Positions 34,807 to 43,400 of a DNA stretch of 64,000 nt are shown piece by piece (within the stretch, counting starts at the first letter, position 1; each line of letters begins with the position of its first letter). The translations under genes and the position numbers were made by a program. Source of the DNA: Chryseobacterium sp. ISL-80 (GTDB lineage: Bacteria > Bacillota > Bacilli > Bacillales > Cytobacillaceae); assembly GCA_018613055.1 (NCBI GenBank), contig JAGGQZ010000013.1:62001-126000 (forward strand), read 5' to 3'. The notes under the pieces are model-generated. The model was not told where the DNA came from and made no database searches. It saw nothing but the letters and a program-made list of their open reading frames with translations.

Positions 34807-35109
34807 TTGGCAGGAGATGGAATCAAAATTTCGCTCGGCGAGGTTAGCAAAACGGCGGGCCAGATCCGCACGCTGAACCAGCAACTATCCACTAGATTGG
34901 AAGAAATCAAGAAGGACATGAACGCTCTAGCGTCATCATGGAACTCTGATGCATCCAACACAATCCGCGGCAACTTCAACTCATTGGCACCACGATTTGA
35001 AGAATATCGCCAGGTCGTCGACAGCTACGCCAAATTCTTGGATAACACTGTCACAAACTACAACACCGCAGAAACAGCAATCAACAACAACGCCAGCTCT
35101 TTTAAGTAA
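34807..35109 (+). CDS. WXG100 family type VII secretion protein (copy 2)
   Basis: A 100-residue helical hairpin with W-x-S at the turn (SSWNSDAS, W45) in place of W-x-G and a C-terminal YNTAE (Y85-x-x-x-E89), matching the Y-x-x-x-D/E secretion signal. TTG start behind GGAGGTG. Copies 1 and 2 each have one of the two hallmarks, which would fit a heterodimer sharing turn and signal (inference). Confidence 0.9.
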   Translation: MAGDGIKISLGEVSKTAGQIRTLNQQLSTRLEEIKKDMNALASSWNSDASNTIRGNFNSLAPRFEEYRQVVDSYAKFLDNTVTNYNTAETAINNNASSFK

Positions 35110-35115
35110 TCACTT

Positions 35116-35165
35116 TTTACAGAGGGTAGGGGGCAAGCGGCATTGGCAGTTTGCCCTTCTGTAAA
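35116..35165 (+). other. Hairpin after WXG100 genes
   Basis: TTTACAGA pairs with TCTGTAAA and GGGCAA with TTGCCC around a 14-nt loop. No T run follows on the plus strand, so it may act in RNA processing or protection of the WXG100 messages rather than simple termination. Confidence 0.5.
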
Positions 35166-35193
35166 ATTTACTCCTGGTTAAGGGCAATTACCC

Positions 35194-35298
35194 AAAAAGG
35201 GAATATATGAGGGTCAACCGGGAACAAAAGTGCTCCAACCGGTAATATCTGTCGACCAACCGGGAATAAATGCACTCCAACCGGGAATATCCATGATT
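35194..35298. repeat. Intergenic array, five 21-bp units (core CAACCGGGAATA)
   Basis: Units start at 35194 (degenerate), 35215, 35236, 35257 and 35278, each exactly 21 bases: about 12 conserved bases (CAACCGGGAATA) and 9 variable. It fills part of the 444-base gap between WXG100 copy 2 and the FHA protein gene, together with the second array at 35370. Confidence 0.85.
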
Positions 35299-35369
35299 TA
35301 GCGGGTTGGAAAGCTTTTGTTTTGCCTCTGCAATGCGACGGACTGGGGTTTACTGTAAAAAAACTGCCC

Positions 35370-35474
35370 CAACTGGAGATAAAATGATCTAAACCGGAGA
35401 TAAAAGCTCTTCAACTGGAGATAAAATGGGCCTAACTGGAGATAAAATCGTCCCAACTGGAGATAAACGTCCTT
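35370..35474. repeat. Intergenic array, five 21-bp units (core CAACTGGAGATAAAA)
   Basis: Units start at 35370, 35391, 35412, 35433 and 35454, each 21 bases, with a 14-15-base conserved part (CAACTGGAGATAAAA) and a 6-7-base variable part. It is related to but distinct from the array 70 bases upstream (CAACCGGGAATA), with which it shares a CAAC-(C/T)GG-like start. Confidence 0.88.
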
Positions 35475-35553
35475 CAAAGGATGGTCTCAACCTTAAATAA
35501 CGAGGTAGGCCGGCTAAAATCATACATAAATTCAAAATTGGAGTCGAAGTGCG

Positions 35554-36864
35554 ATGATCAAACATGTGGAATTCAAATTGGAAAGCTACGGGATATCAAA
35601 ATTCCTTTATTTTCATGCAAAAAGCAAGGCGGATATCGATGGCGGCCAGGTGGAGCTGCTTAGAGCGAGCCGGGTTCCGGGCATTCTGCCGTGCCATGCG
35701 ATTTTAGAGGGAGAGAACTGCTTTCTTCGCTATGACATGATTTCCGATAACACGCTTGAAATGCTGAATTCCGCACCAGCGACGAAGGAGCGGCTGTACA
35801 ACAGCTTCCTCAACATTGCGGAAACATTGGTGGATGCTCAAGCCAGCGGCCTGGATATCGCGAACTTCGTGCTCAGCCAGCGTGACATCTTTATTGATAA
35901 TTTTTCAAACAGATTAGTTTTTATCTACCTCCCAGTAAAAAATAATATTTTTGAAAAGGTATCACTTAAAGAGTTCCTGCAGGAATTGCTGCTGTCGGCT
36001 CCTTACGACGAAAATGATGATGCCGTATTTTTCATCAAACTCCATAACTATCTGGTCGAGACAGATGACATCACGCCAGAACATCTTTTGGAAAAAATGA
36101 ATGAGCTGGGCGGGGATGAAACGCTCGTCCGCCAGCCTTACAAAATGCCGGAAAAACCGAAACAGGAAGCGGCACCACAAGCAATACCGGTCGAAGAACC
36201 ACTGCTGGAATCATCAGAGCTTGAAACGCCGGCCATCAACCCGAATTTCTACAGCCCGGGCAGTGAAGTTCACACCATGAAAACGAGCGTCGACAATGGC
36301 GTGCTGACTTCCGAGTATACAAGCCAGAAGAAGGATGTAAAAACAGGGCGCAAGCTCGAAATCGAGGAAGAGGTCAATTACAAGCGCATCACCAGGGCAG
36401 AGCTTGGTGACAACAATGCCTTGCTAAAAGAGGCTTCGGCACTCGGCGGAGGGACGTCAATCAACATCCAGCCGGCCATTGCCAGCAGTGAACACGAGGA
36501 TGAAGGCACGACAGTACTTGGTGTCATGGCCGATGAGGATGAGGGGACAACAACCCTCGGCCATTCGGTTCGCAGGCCATTTTTACTGGCAGTATCAAAG
36601 AATGAAAAAATCACGATTGCCAAGGACCTTTTCAAAATCGGCCGTGATCCGATGAGGGCGGACTTTGCATCGGAAAACAAAGTGATCGGCCGGGTGCATG
36701 CCCATGTGATTGTATCGAACGGCGAATATTTCCTCGAAGACAATCACTCGACCAACGGCAGTTTTGTGAATGGCGTGAAGGTCTCGCCTAAGGAAAAAGT
36801 CAAAATCAAGCATGAAGACAAAATCAAGCTCGCGAACGAGGAGTTCATCTTCAGGCTTTATTGA
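35554..36864 (+). CDS. DUF6382 and FHA-domain protein (candidate EssB-like component)
   Basis: A 436-residue soluble protein. The N-terminal region (1-185) is of DUF6382 type, which resembles the pseudokinase-like cytosolic part of EssB/YukC in size and context (inference). A disordered linker (190-340) carries two T-T-x-L sites, EGTTVLG (T319) and EGTTTLG (T332), and the C-terminus is an FHA domain (345-436; IGRDPMR R364, GRVHAH, STNGSFVNG). The linker motifs resemble those in the protein at 39760 and could be kinase targets bound by an FHA domain in cis or trans. No membrane helix. Confidence 0.8.
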   Translation: MIKHVEFKLESYGISKFLYFHAKSKADIDGGQVELLRASRVPGILPCHAILEGENCFLRYDMISDNTLEMLNSAPATKERLYNSFLNIAETLVDAQASGLDIANFVLSQRDIFIDNFSNRLVFIYLPVKNNIFEKVSLKEFLQELLLSAPYDENDDAVFFIKLHNYLVETDDITPEHLLEKMNELGGDETLVRQPYKMPEKPKQEAAPQAIPVEEPLLESSELETPAINPNFYSPGSEVHTMKTSVDNGVLTSEYTSQKKDVKTGRKLEIEEEVNYKRITRAELGDNNALLKEASALGGGTSINIQPAIASSEHEDEGTTVLGVMADEDEGTTTLGHSVRRPFLLAVSKNEKITIAKDLFKIGRDPMRADFASENKVIGRVHAHVIVSNGEYFLEDNHSTNGSFVNGVKVSPKEKVKIKHEDKIKLANEEFIFRLY

Positions 36865-36882
36865 TGGATAGGAGGAACCAGG

Positions 36883-37653
36883 ATGGCATTTCAAGTGGCC
36901 TATCATACCGACATAGGAATCAAGAAGAAAACGAACCAGGATGGGTTGTTGCTAAAAACGGCGAAGACACCTGACGGGGAGATTGGCCTGTTCATCATCT
37001 GCGATGGCATGGGCGGCCTTTCCCACGGGGAGCTTGCAAGCGCGACGGTAATCAGGGGCGTGTCCGACTGGTTTGACAACGATCTGCCGGAGCTACTGGA
37101 GGCCGGCATCGCTGAAAACGATATTCCCGGCAAGCTTGAGGAACGTGTCCGCGAGCTGAATACTAAAATTCTTGAATATGGCGAGGCTTCGAACATCAAG
37201 CTCGGGACAACGATCACGGCCTTGCTCATCCTCCAAAAGCAGTATTACATTTTACAGATTGGTGATAGCAGGGCATACAGCATTAATGATCATCTGGTAA
37301 AACTGACCGAGGACCAGACGCTCGTCGAACGCGAGCTGCAGCGCGGCAACATCACCGCGGAACAGGCAAGGATTGACCCGCGAAGGAATGTGCTGCTCCA
37401 GTGCGTTGGCGCAACAAAGGAAATCAACGTCGTCACCACTTCAGGCCAACTCGAAAGCGGAAGCATGTTTATGCTCTGCACCGACGGATTTTACCATGAA
37501 ATCACAGATGATGAAATGCTCACTAACCTGAACCCGCAACATTTTACCAGTGAAAAAACCATGAAAGAAAAGCTCGTTCAACTCGTCGAGCTCGCAAAAG
37601 AACGCCAGGAAACGGACAATATCTCGATTCTTTTGGCAAAAAAGGAAGCATAG
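36883..37653 (+). CDS. PP2C-family protein serine/threonine phosphatase
   Basis: A 256-residue PPM/PP2C phosphatase with the metal-binding motifs TNQDG, IICDGMGG, GTTITAL, IGDSRAY, CTDGFYHEIT and DNIS, all intact, so it should be active. It removes phosphate from Ser/Thr residues and is the counterpart of the kinase 100 bases downstream. TAGGAGG before the ATG; 18 bases after the FHA protein gene. Confidence 0.92.
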   Translation: MAFQVAYHTDIGIKKKTNQDGLLLKTAKTPDGEIGLFIICDGMGGLSHGELASATVIRGVSDWFDNDLPELLEAGIAENDIPGKLEERVRELNTKILEYGEASNIKLGTTITALLILQKQYYILQIGDSRAYSINDHLVKLTEDQTLVERELQRGNITAEQARIDPRRNVLLQCVGATKEINVVTTSGQLESGSMFMLCTDGFYHEITDDEMLTNLNPQHFTSEKTMKEKLVQLVELAKERQETDNISILLAKKEA

Positions 37654-37677
37654 GGAATCTAGATTCTGCTGGCAAAA

Positions 37678-37706
37678 CGAGACATGGGTACGGTTCTCGC
37701 GCCTCG
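37678..37706. repeat. GACGGTTCT-type hairpin repeat, degenerate copy
   Basis: CGAG...CTCG arms (37678-37681 and 37702-37705 region) flank GGGTACGGTTCT. It matches the loop core of the units at 31913 and 56049 with different arms, and lies between the phosphatase and kinase genes. Confidence 0.5.
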
Positions 37707-37754
37707 ATAATGAGGATTGCTAGAACAATCCCCGCGTTTCTGGGAGGAATGACT

Positions 37755-39698
37755 TTGATACAAATTGGCACGATTATCGATGACAGATATGAAATATTGA
37801 AGGAAATCGGGCGCGGCGGGATGAGTGTCGTCTACCTGGCGATGGACAACCGGCTCAACAAGTCGCTCGTCGTCAAGGATATCCGTAAACGCAGCAATAG
37901 CAATAACGAGCTGCTGATCAACAGCCTGGTCGTCGAGGCGAACATGCTGAAAAAGCTGGACCACGGTTCGCTGCCGAAAATCTATGACATCATCGAGTCC
38001 GAAGGCGACATTTATGTGGTGATGGACTATATCGAGGGTGAGTCGCTGAAGGAAAGGCTGAAGCGCGACGGCAAGATCCCCGCAAAAGAAGTGATCGAGT
38101 GGGCGAGGCAGCTGAGCGATGTCCTCGGCTATCTGCACACCCGCAAGCCGTACCCGATCATTTACCGCGATATGAAGCCGGACAATGTCATGCTGACGCC
38201 CGAGGGGAAAATCAAGCTGATTGACTTCGGGATTGCGCGGGAATTCAAAACCGAGAATCTCTCTGACACTACGAATCTCGGAACGAAGGGGTATGCGGCA
38301 CCAGAGCAGATTTCCGGGAGGCAGACCGACGCGAAAACGGATATTTACAGTTTGGGAATCACGCTCTACCATCTCGTCACCGGGAAAAGCCTGAGCGAGC
38401 CGCCGTTTGAGATCAGGCCGATCCGCGAATGGGACCCGTCACTTCCGGAAGGTCTCGAGCATATCATCAAAAAATGTACCCAGGCCGAGCCGGAGAAACG
38501 CTACCAAAACTGCGAGGAGCTTAGCTATGACCTTGAACACATCAACAGGCTGACGAAGGGCTATAAGAACATGCTGATCAAGAAGCTGGCGATGTTCCTC
38601 GTTCCGGCTGTACTGTTCCTCGGGTTCTCAACAACTTCTGCCTTAGGCTATAAAGGTATGAAAAATGAACAATTCCAGGATTATATGAATCTTGTCAACC
38701 AGGCGAGCATCGCGTTGATGGATGGGGAGCAAACGGAAGCAATCAAGCTGCTCGAAAGCGCGACCCGTGTCGACAAGGAGCGCCCCGAGGCTTATATTAA
38801 TCTGCTTGATTTATATATTAATAGAAACCAGACAGACGAAGGACTCGCCAAGCTGGAATCATACATACAGGATGAATACGGAGGAGTCCACAAAAATAAC
38901 GAGGTCCTTTTCAAAATGGGGATGACCTATTTTGATGTAAACAGGGACTATAACAATGCGCTGAAATACTTCCAGCAGATCGATGAAAAAGAACTGCCGG
39001 ATGCGAAGTATTACAAGTCGCTGGCAACGACTATGAGCAGTCTAAATGTCGACTATACGAAGTTCGCCGCGGACCTTCAGGAGTTCCATGAGTACAATGA
39101 TGGCCTGGCTAACGACAGCAAGAAAATCGATAACTACAACTCTCTTGCAAATATCTACATTTCTTATAAAAGCCAAATTCCAGATGCGAACACCCAGGCA
39201 ATCGAGATTGTCCAGAAAGCGAAAGAAGTGCTGGCAAAGCTTGAAAACGAACAGCTCCAATTCAAGTACGAAATGGAATTTGAACAAAAGCTGGCCCAGG
39301 CGTACTACAGCCGCGGCGTCAATTCCGAAGACAAAGCGAGTGCCCGCGGCGATTTTGAACAGGCAATCGAGCATTATAACAATCTGCTCGATTTGAATGT
39401 AGCTGACCAGGAAGAGGTTTACGTCAAAATTGGCGTCATTTATCAGGAGATGGGTGAATTCTCACGGGCAGTCGAACATTTCAGGAACAGTGCGTTGAAA
39501 AAATTCCCTGAAAGCATCGACGCTCATGTAAAATTCGGGAACCTGCTCCTCGACATCGAACAAAACAAAGAAGAAGGCAAGCGAAACTACACCGAGGCGA
39601 AAAAAGTCTATGAAAAAGCAGGCAGCCTGCCTGGTGCCAAAGACGATGAAGGATACAAAAAACTCAGCAGACGCATGGAAAACTTGAATATTCTCTAG
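37755..39698 (+). CDS. Membrane Ser/Thr protein kinase with C-terminal TPR domain
   Basis: A 647-residue Hanks-type kinase. Kinase domain 10-262: GRGGMSVVY loop, K41 (VVKD), E62, catalytic Y137-R-D139-MKPDN (Tyr instead of His in HRD), DFG 157-159, activation loop with D-T172-T173-N-L, AAPEQ. A membrane helix follows at about 279-298, then a presumably extracellular TPR region (about 310-640) in place of PASTA repeats. The TTG at 37755 is 7 bases after GGGAGG; the ATG 6 bases earlier is too close to it. The activation-loop TTNL resembles the T-T-x-L sites in neighbouring proteins, suggesting shared specificity (inference). Confidence 0.9.
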   Translation: MIQIGTIIDDRYEILKEIGRGGMSVVYLAMDNRLNKSLVVKDIRKRSNSNNELLINSLVVEANMLKKLDHGSLPKIYDIIESEGDIYVVMDYIEGESLKERLKRDGKIPAKEVIEWARQLSDVLGYLHTRKPYPIIYRDMKPDNVMLTPEGKIKLIDFGIAREFKTENLSDTTNLGTKGYAAPEQISGRQTDAKTDIYSLGITLYHLVTGKSLSEPPFEIRPIREWDPSLPEGLEHIIKKCTQAEPEKRYQNCEELSYDLEHINRLTKGYKNMLIKKLAMFLVPAVLFLGFSTTSALGYKGMKNEQFQDYMNLVNQASIALMDGEQTEAIKLLESATRVDKERPEAYINLLDLYINRNQTDEGLAKLESYIQDEYGGVHKNNEVLFKMGMTYFDVNRDYNNALKYFQQIDEKELPDAKYYKSLATTMSSLNVDYTKFAADLQEFHEYNDGLANDSKKIDNYNSLANIYISYKSQIPDANTQAIEIVQKAKEVLAKLENEQLQFKYEMEFEQKLAQAYYSRGVNSEDKASARGDFEQAIEHYNNLLDLNVADQEEVYVKIGVIYQEMGEFSRAVEHFRNSALKKFPESIDAHVKFGNLLLDIEQNKEEGKRNYTEAKKVYEKAGSLPGAKDDEGYKKLSRRMENLNIL

Positions 39699-39759
39699 GG
39701 GGCAAAGGGATGATCCCCAATAGTAAAGGGGCTCTTCCCAAGAAAGGCAGTTGAAGAGA

Positions 39760-40455
39760 ATGGCATACCAGATTATGTTCTACGGCGGTATGGCAGGGGC
39801 AGCGATTACGCTGGTGATTGCCATCACTGTCTATATAAAACTCAATATTGCCCAGGTGATTACGGACCTTACAGGATGGAATTGGCCTGGTGCGGGGAGA
39901 AAAGCCAGAAAAACGGCCAGCAAGAACATCGACACAAGCACGAAGCCGACAACAAAGGAAATCCATGTCCGCAAAAATGTCGAGAAGGAAGTGGCGGCAG
40001 GTGAATATGTGGAGCCGACGGAGAAGATGGCAAGCGGGCAGATGGATCCGACCGCGCTTTTGAGCCAGGAGAGCTTCAAAAAGACAGCCTTGCTTAAAAA
40101 GGAGGGACTTGACCCGACCGCGTTGCTCACACCGGATGGGCTCGAGCCGACAGCATTGCTCACGCCAGATGGACATGAAGCAACAGGTCTTCTGGCCGCA
40201 ACCCCAAAACGGGAACCAGTAGTAGCCGCAGTCTCAGCCAGCAGAAACCATCCATCTGAATCACCAACCGAAACGACTATCCTGTCAGACTGGAATGAAA
40301 CAACCGTCCTGACAGCAGATCCGGATGAAACAACATTATTGGGTGAAACAACCTTATTGGACGACAACGATGAAACCACCCTACTGACAGAAGAGGAACC
40401 ACGCTTTCAGAAACAAGTGGATATCATGATTGTCCACTCAGAAACTATCATTTAA
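39760..40455 (+). CDS. Membrane protein with ten T-x-x-L phosphoacceptor-like motifs
   Basis: A 231-residue protein with one N-terminal membrane helix (about 7-28) and a long, probably cytosolic tail. The tail carries five T-A/G-L-L motifs (T98, T109, T120, T131, T142, mostly in DPTALL-type repeats) and five E-T-T-I/V/L-L motifs (T172, T181, T191, T197, T206). All ten have Leu at +3, the position many FHA domains read after phosphothreonine, and the ETTxL form recalls the phosphorylated ETTS site of mycobacterial GarA. It is a plausible multivalent kinase substrate that recruits FHA-EssC or the FHA protein. A possible TTG start lies 9 bases earlier. Confidence 0.75.
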   Translation: MAYQIMFYGGMAGAAITLVIAITVYIKLNIAQVITDLTGWNWPGAGRKARKTASKNIDTSTKPTTKEIHVRKNVEKEVAAGEYVEPTEKMASGQMDPTALLSQESFKKTALLKKEGLDPTALLTPDGLEPTALLTPDGHEATGLLAATPKREPVVAAVSASRNHPSESPTETTILSDWNETTVLTADPDETTLLGETTLLDDNDETTLLTEEEPRFQKQVDIMIVHSETII

Positions 40456-40470
40456 AAAGGAGAATTAAAA

Positions 40471-43400
40471 ATGCTCGAACCTAGGAAAAAGAAAAAGAAG
40501 CTTCGTAAAAAGTGGGCAATCGCTCTTCCAATTGTGCTAGTGCTAATATCCTCGGTTTTAGTTTTAAATGGAAAAGTTCTATCTGAGCAGACAGAACCTA
40601 AAAGGTATATTTCTTATAATGACCAGCAATGGGAGATGGAATCACAACCATCTGAGGAAATATGGACTAACAAAGATAACATTTCCTTTGTTGTTAATTT
40701 GGAAGACGATTATGGAAGAATTGAGAATAAAGCTGAAATAAATCCAGAAGTTGATAAGCCTATTTCGGTTTCAGCTAAACAAGGAGAAAATACAATTGAT
40801 AATGTAGCTATTACTCCTCAAGTGATAGGTGAGGTATTTACTGGATTATATAACGTCACTGTACCTGTAACAGCTGATGGAGCCGTAATGATAAATGTTG
40901 AGATTGCACAGCATGAAAAGTGGAATAATCCTGCTTCAGAAGGGTCTTTTAACATTCTTCGTGACAAGACTGATCCAACGGCAGATTTAATTGGAAAAAG
41001 TGGAACAGTAAATGGTGATTATTACACAGAAGATGTCACTTTAACAGCAGTGGTAAATGAAACAAACCTTTCACCAAATTCAATAAAGATTTACAGGAAA
41101 AAGAATGATGAAGCGGAAGAATATTTGACGGTAGATGCCGCTGAAGGTGGAGAGTATACAAAGGACCTTTCCTTCAAAGAAAATGGCGATTATATAGTTA
41201 ATATCAAAGCGACAGATAAAGCAGGGAATAAAGTAGATAATACCTACGAATTTACGATTTCAAAAGAAGGAAATCAACCGGATGTAACTATCCTCAATTT
41301 GACAGACGGTGGAAGTATTATCAAGAATTTTGCCCATTCTAATAATATTAAAATAAATGTAAACAGCCAGGTTTCCATGAGTGAAGCAAATTTTGTCCTT
41401 ATAAAAGATAACATTGAAGTCTTAAATAGGGTGATCGAGGTAAAAGGAAGAACAACAAGTTTAGAATATGATCTAAGTCAAAATGGTTTGGAAAATCCAG
41501 ATGGGAATTACCAAATTAAAGTCACAGTTAAGGATAAACGTGGTAACATTCTAGAACCTGCGACATATTCCTTTGTTATTGATAATACACCTCCTGAGTT
41601 TACTTATAATGTGGACAATGATGAAGTTGTTAAACAAAAAAAGGATGTTGCAATCGAGTTAGAGGAAAAAAACATACAATCATCCACTATAGCTGTTACA
41701 ATGCAGAAGGTCGATGGGACAGTAGTGCCAATTGTTGAAAGCAAGAATGGAGATGCAACTTTCACGGCATCTGAAGAAGGCGAATACACAATTAAATTAG
41801 AAGCAAGCGATAAAGCAGGAAATATTTTAATAGATACTGACCCTATTAAGTTCAAAGTTGAAAATGAATCAGCACCTGATATTACAATTAAGGCAAAAAC
41901 TCTGAGCGGAGAAACATACGCAAATGAAGAGATTAATGGACAATATTTCAATAATGATACTGAAATTGATTTCAAAGCTATAGATATTACTCTGACGGAA
42001 GCGATATTAAGTTTAACGAAGGGAGATTCAGAGCCCGAAAATATACCGTTAAACAAAGGGTTATTCTGGGCTAATACCAATCAGACTTTTACTGAAAATG
42101 GCCAGTATACTGTTGAAATGAATGCAAAAGATTTATTCAATAATCCCAGCTCAAAAGGACCGTATACTTTTACAATTGATAAAAATCCTCCTAAACTAGA
42201 AATTTTTAATTTTGAGGAAAGTGGAGAGTACGGTGGAAAACAGGAATTTACAATCAAGGTGAAAGATGAGAACTTTGATTTCGAAAATACAAAGATAACA
42301 GTTTTGCGTGATGGGATGGAACCGGGAGAAAAGGAAAAGCCAGAAATCTTAAAAATCAAAGAAGAAGGTCTTGATGGTGCCTTATTTAAATTTAGTTATG
42401 ATATAGACGGGAACTATGAAATTAATTTTGACATCCAGGACAAAGCAACGAACAGGCCTGTAAACGATTCAGCAATCAAATTTACTATTGACAAAGAAAG
42501 TCCTAATTTGATTTTGGATAAAAGGCTTGAAGATAACAGTCATTATCCTGGTTTAAAGGATGTCGCTTTTACTATCGAGGATTTAACCCTGGATTGGGAA
42601 GAGTCAGTTGTAACAGTGACCAAAGAGGATGGAACTATTACGGAATATAAGGATTGGAAAAAGGGAAACAAAGGCAGATTGAAGACTGCTTATCAAACTA
42701 TTGATTTTGAAGAAGAAGGAGACTATAAGGTAGAGTTCAAAGGCTTTGACAAAAAAGAAAATGACTATTCAATCAAGACAATTCATTTCACGATTGATAC
42801 AACAAGTCCTGAAATTAAATTTAGTGGCATTAATGAAGGTGATTTTGTAACAAGTGATGAAATAATTGATGTTCTGATCAAAGAGCATAATCACGAATCC
42901 ATGAATGTGGAAGTCTATTACACAGTGAATGGAGGAAAAGAAAAGAAACTTGAATGGATGGACAACGGTGAAAGTTCCGAAAATCCTTACTCATTCAATG
43001 GCGATGGTCAGTATGTATTTACTGTGGTAGCTACAGACAAAGCAGAAAACCGTTCAACTTTATCAAGAACTTTCACTATAGATGATACTCCACCGAAAAT
43101 TGAAATTACAGATACTTCTCGGGAGTACTACAGTAACAAAGGCCGAGAGATCAAAATCAAAGTTGATGAACTTAACTTTGTGAAAAATAAAGTGGACATC
43201 GATTTAAAAGTGAATGGGAAACCAGTTTTATTCAAAGGTGATTGGAACAGAGAGGGAATTAGAAGTTTTATTGTAGATGAATTTGATGCTGATGGCGATT
43301 ATGAAATCAAAGTTACAGCAGAAGACAAAGCAGGCAACCCAGCGAAAACAGAGAAACATCAGTTCACAATTGACATGACAAAACCTCAAGTGGAGCTAGA

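Noticed and set aside
35194-35474. Possible CRISPR array
   Set aside because: Period is 21 bases with 12-15-base degenerate repeats and 6-9-base spacers; far too short, and no cas genes.
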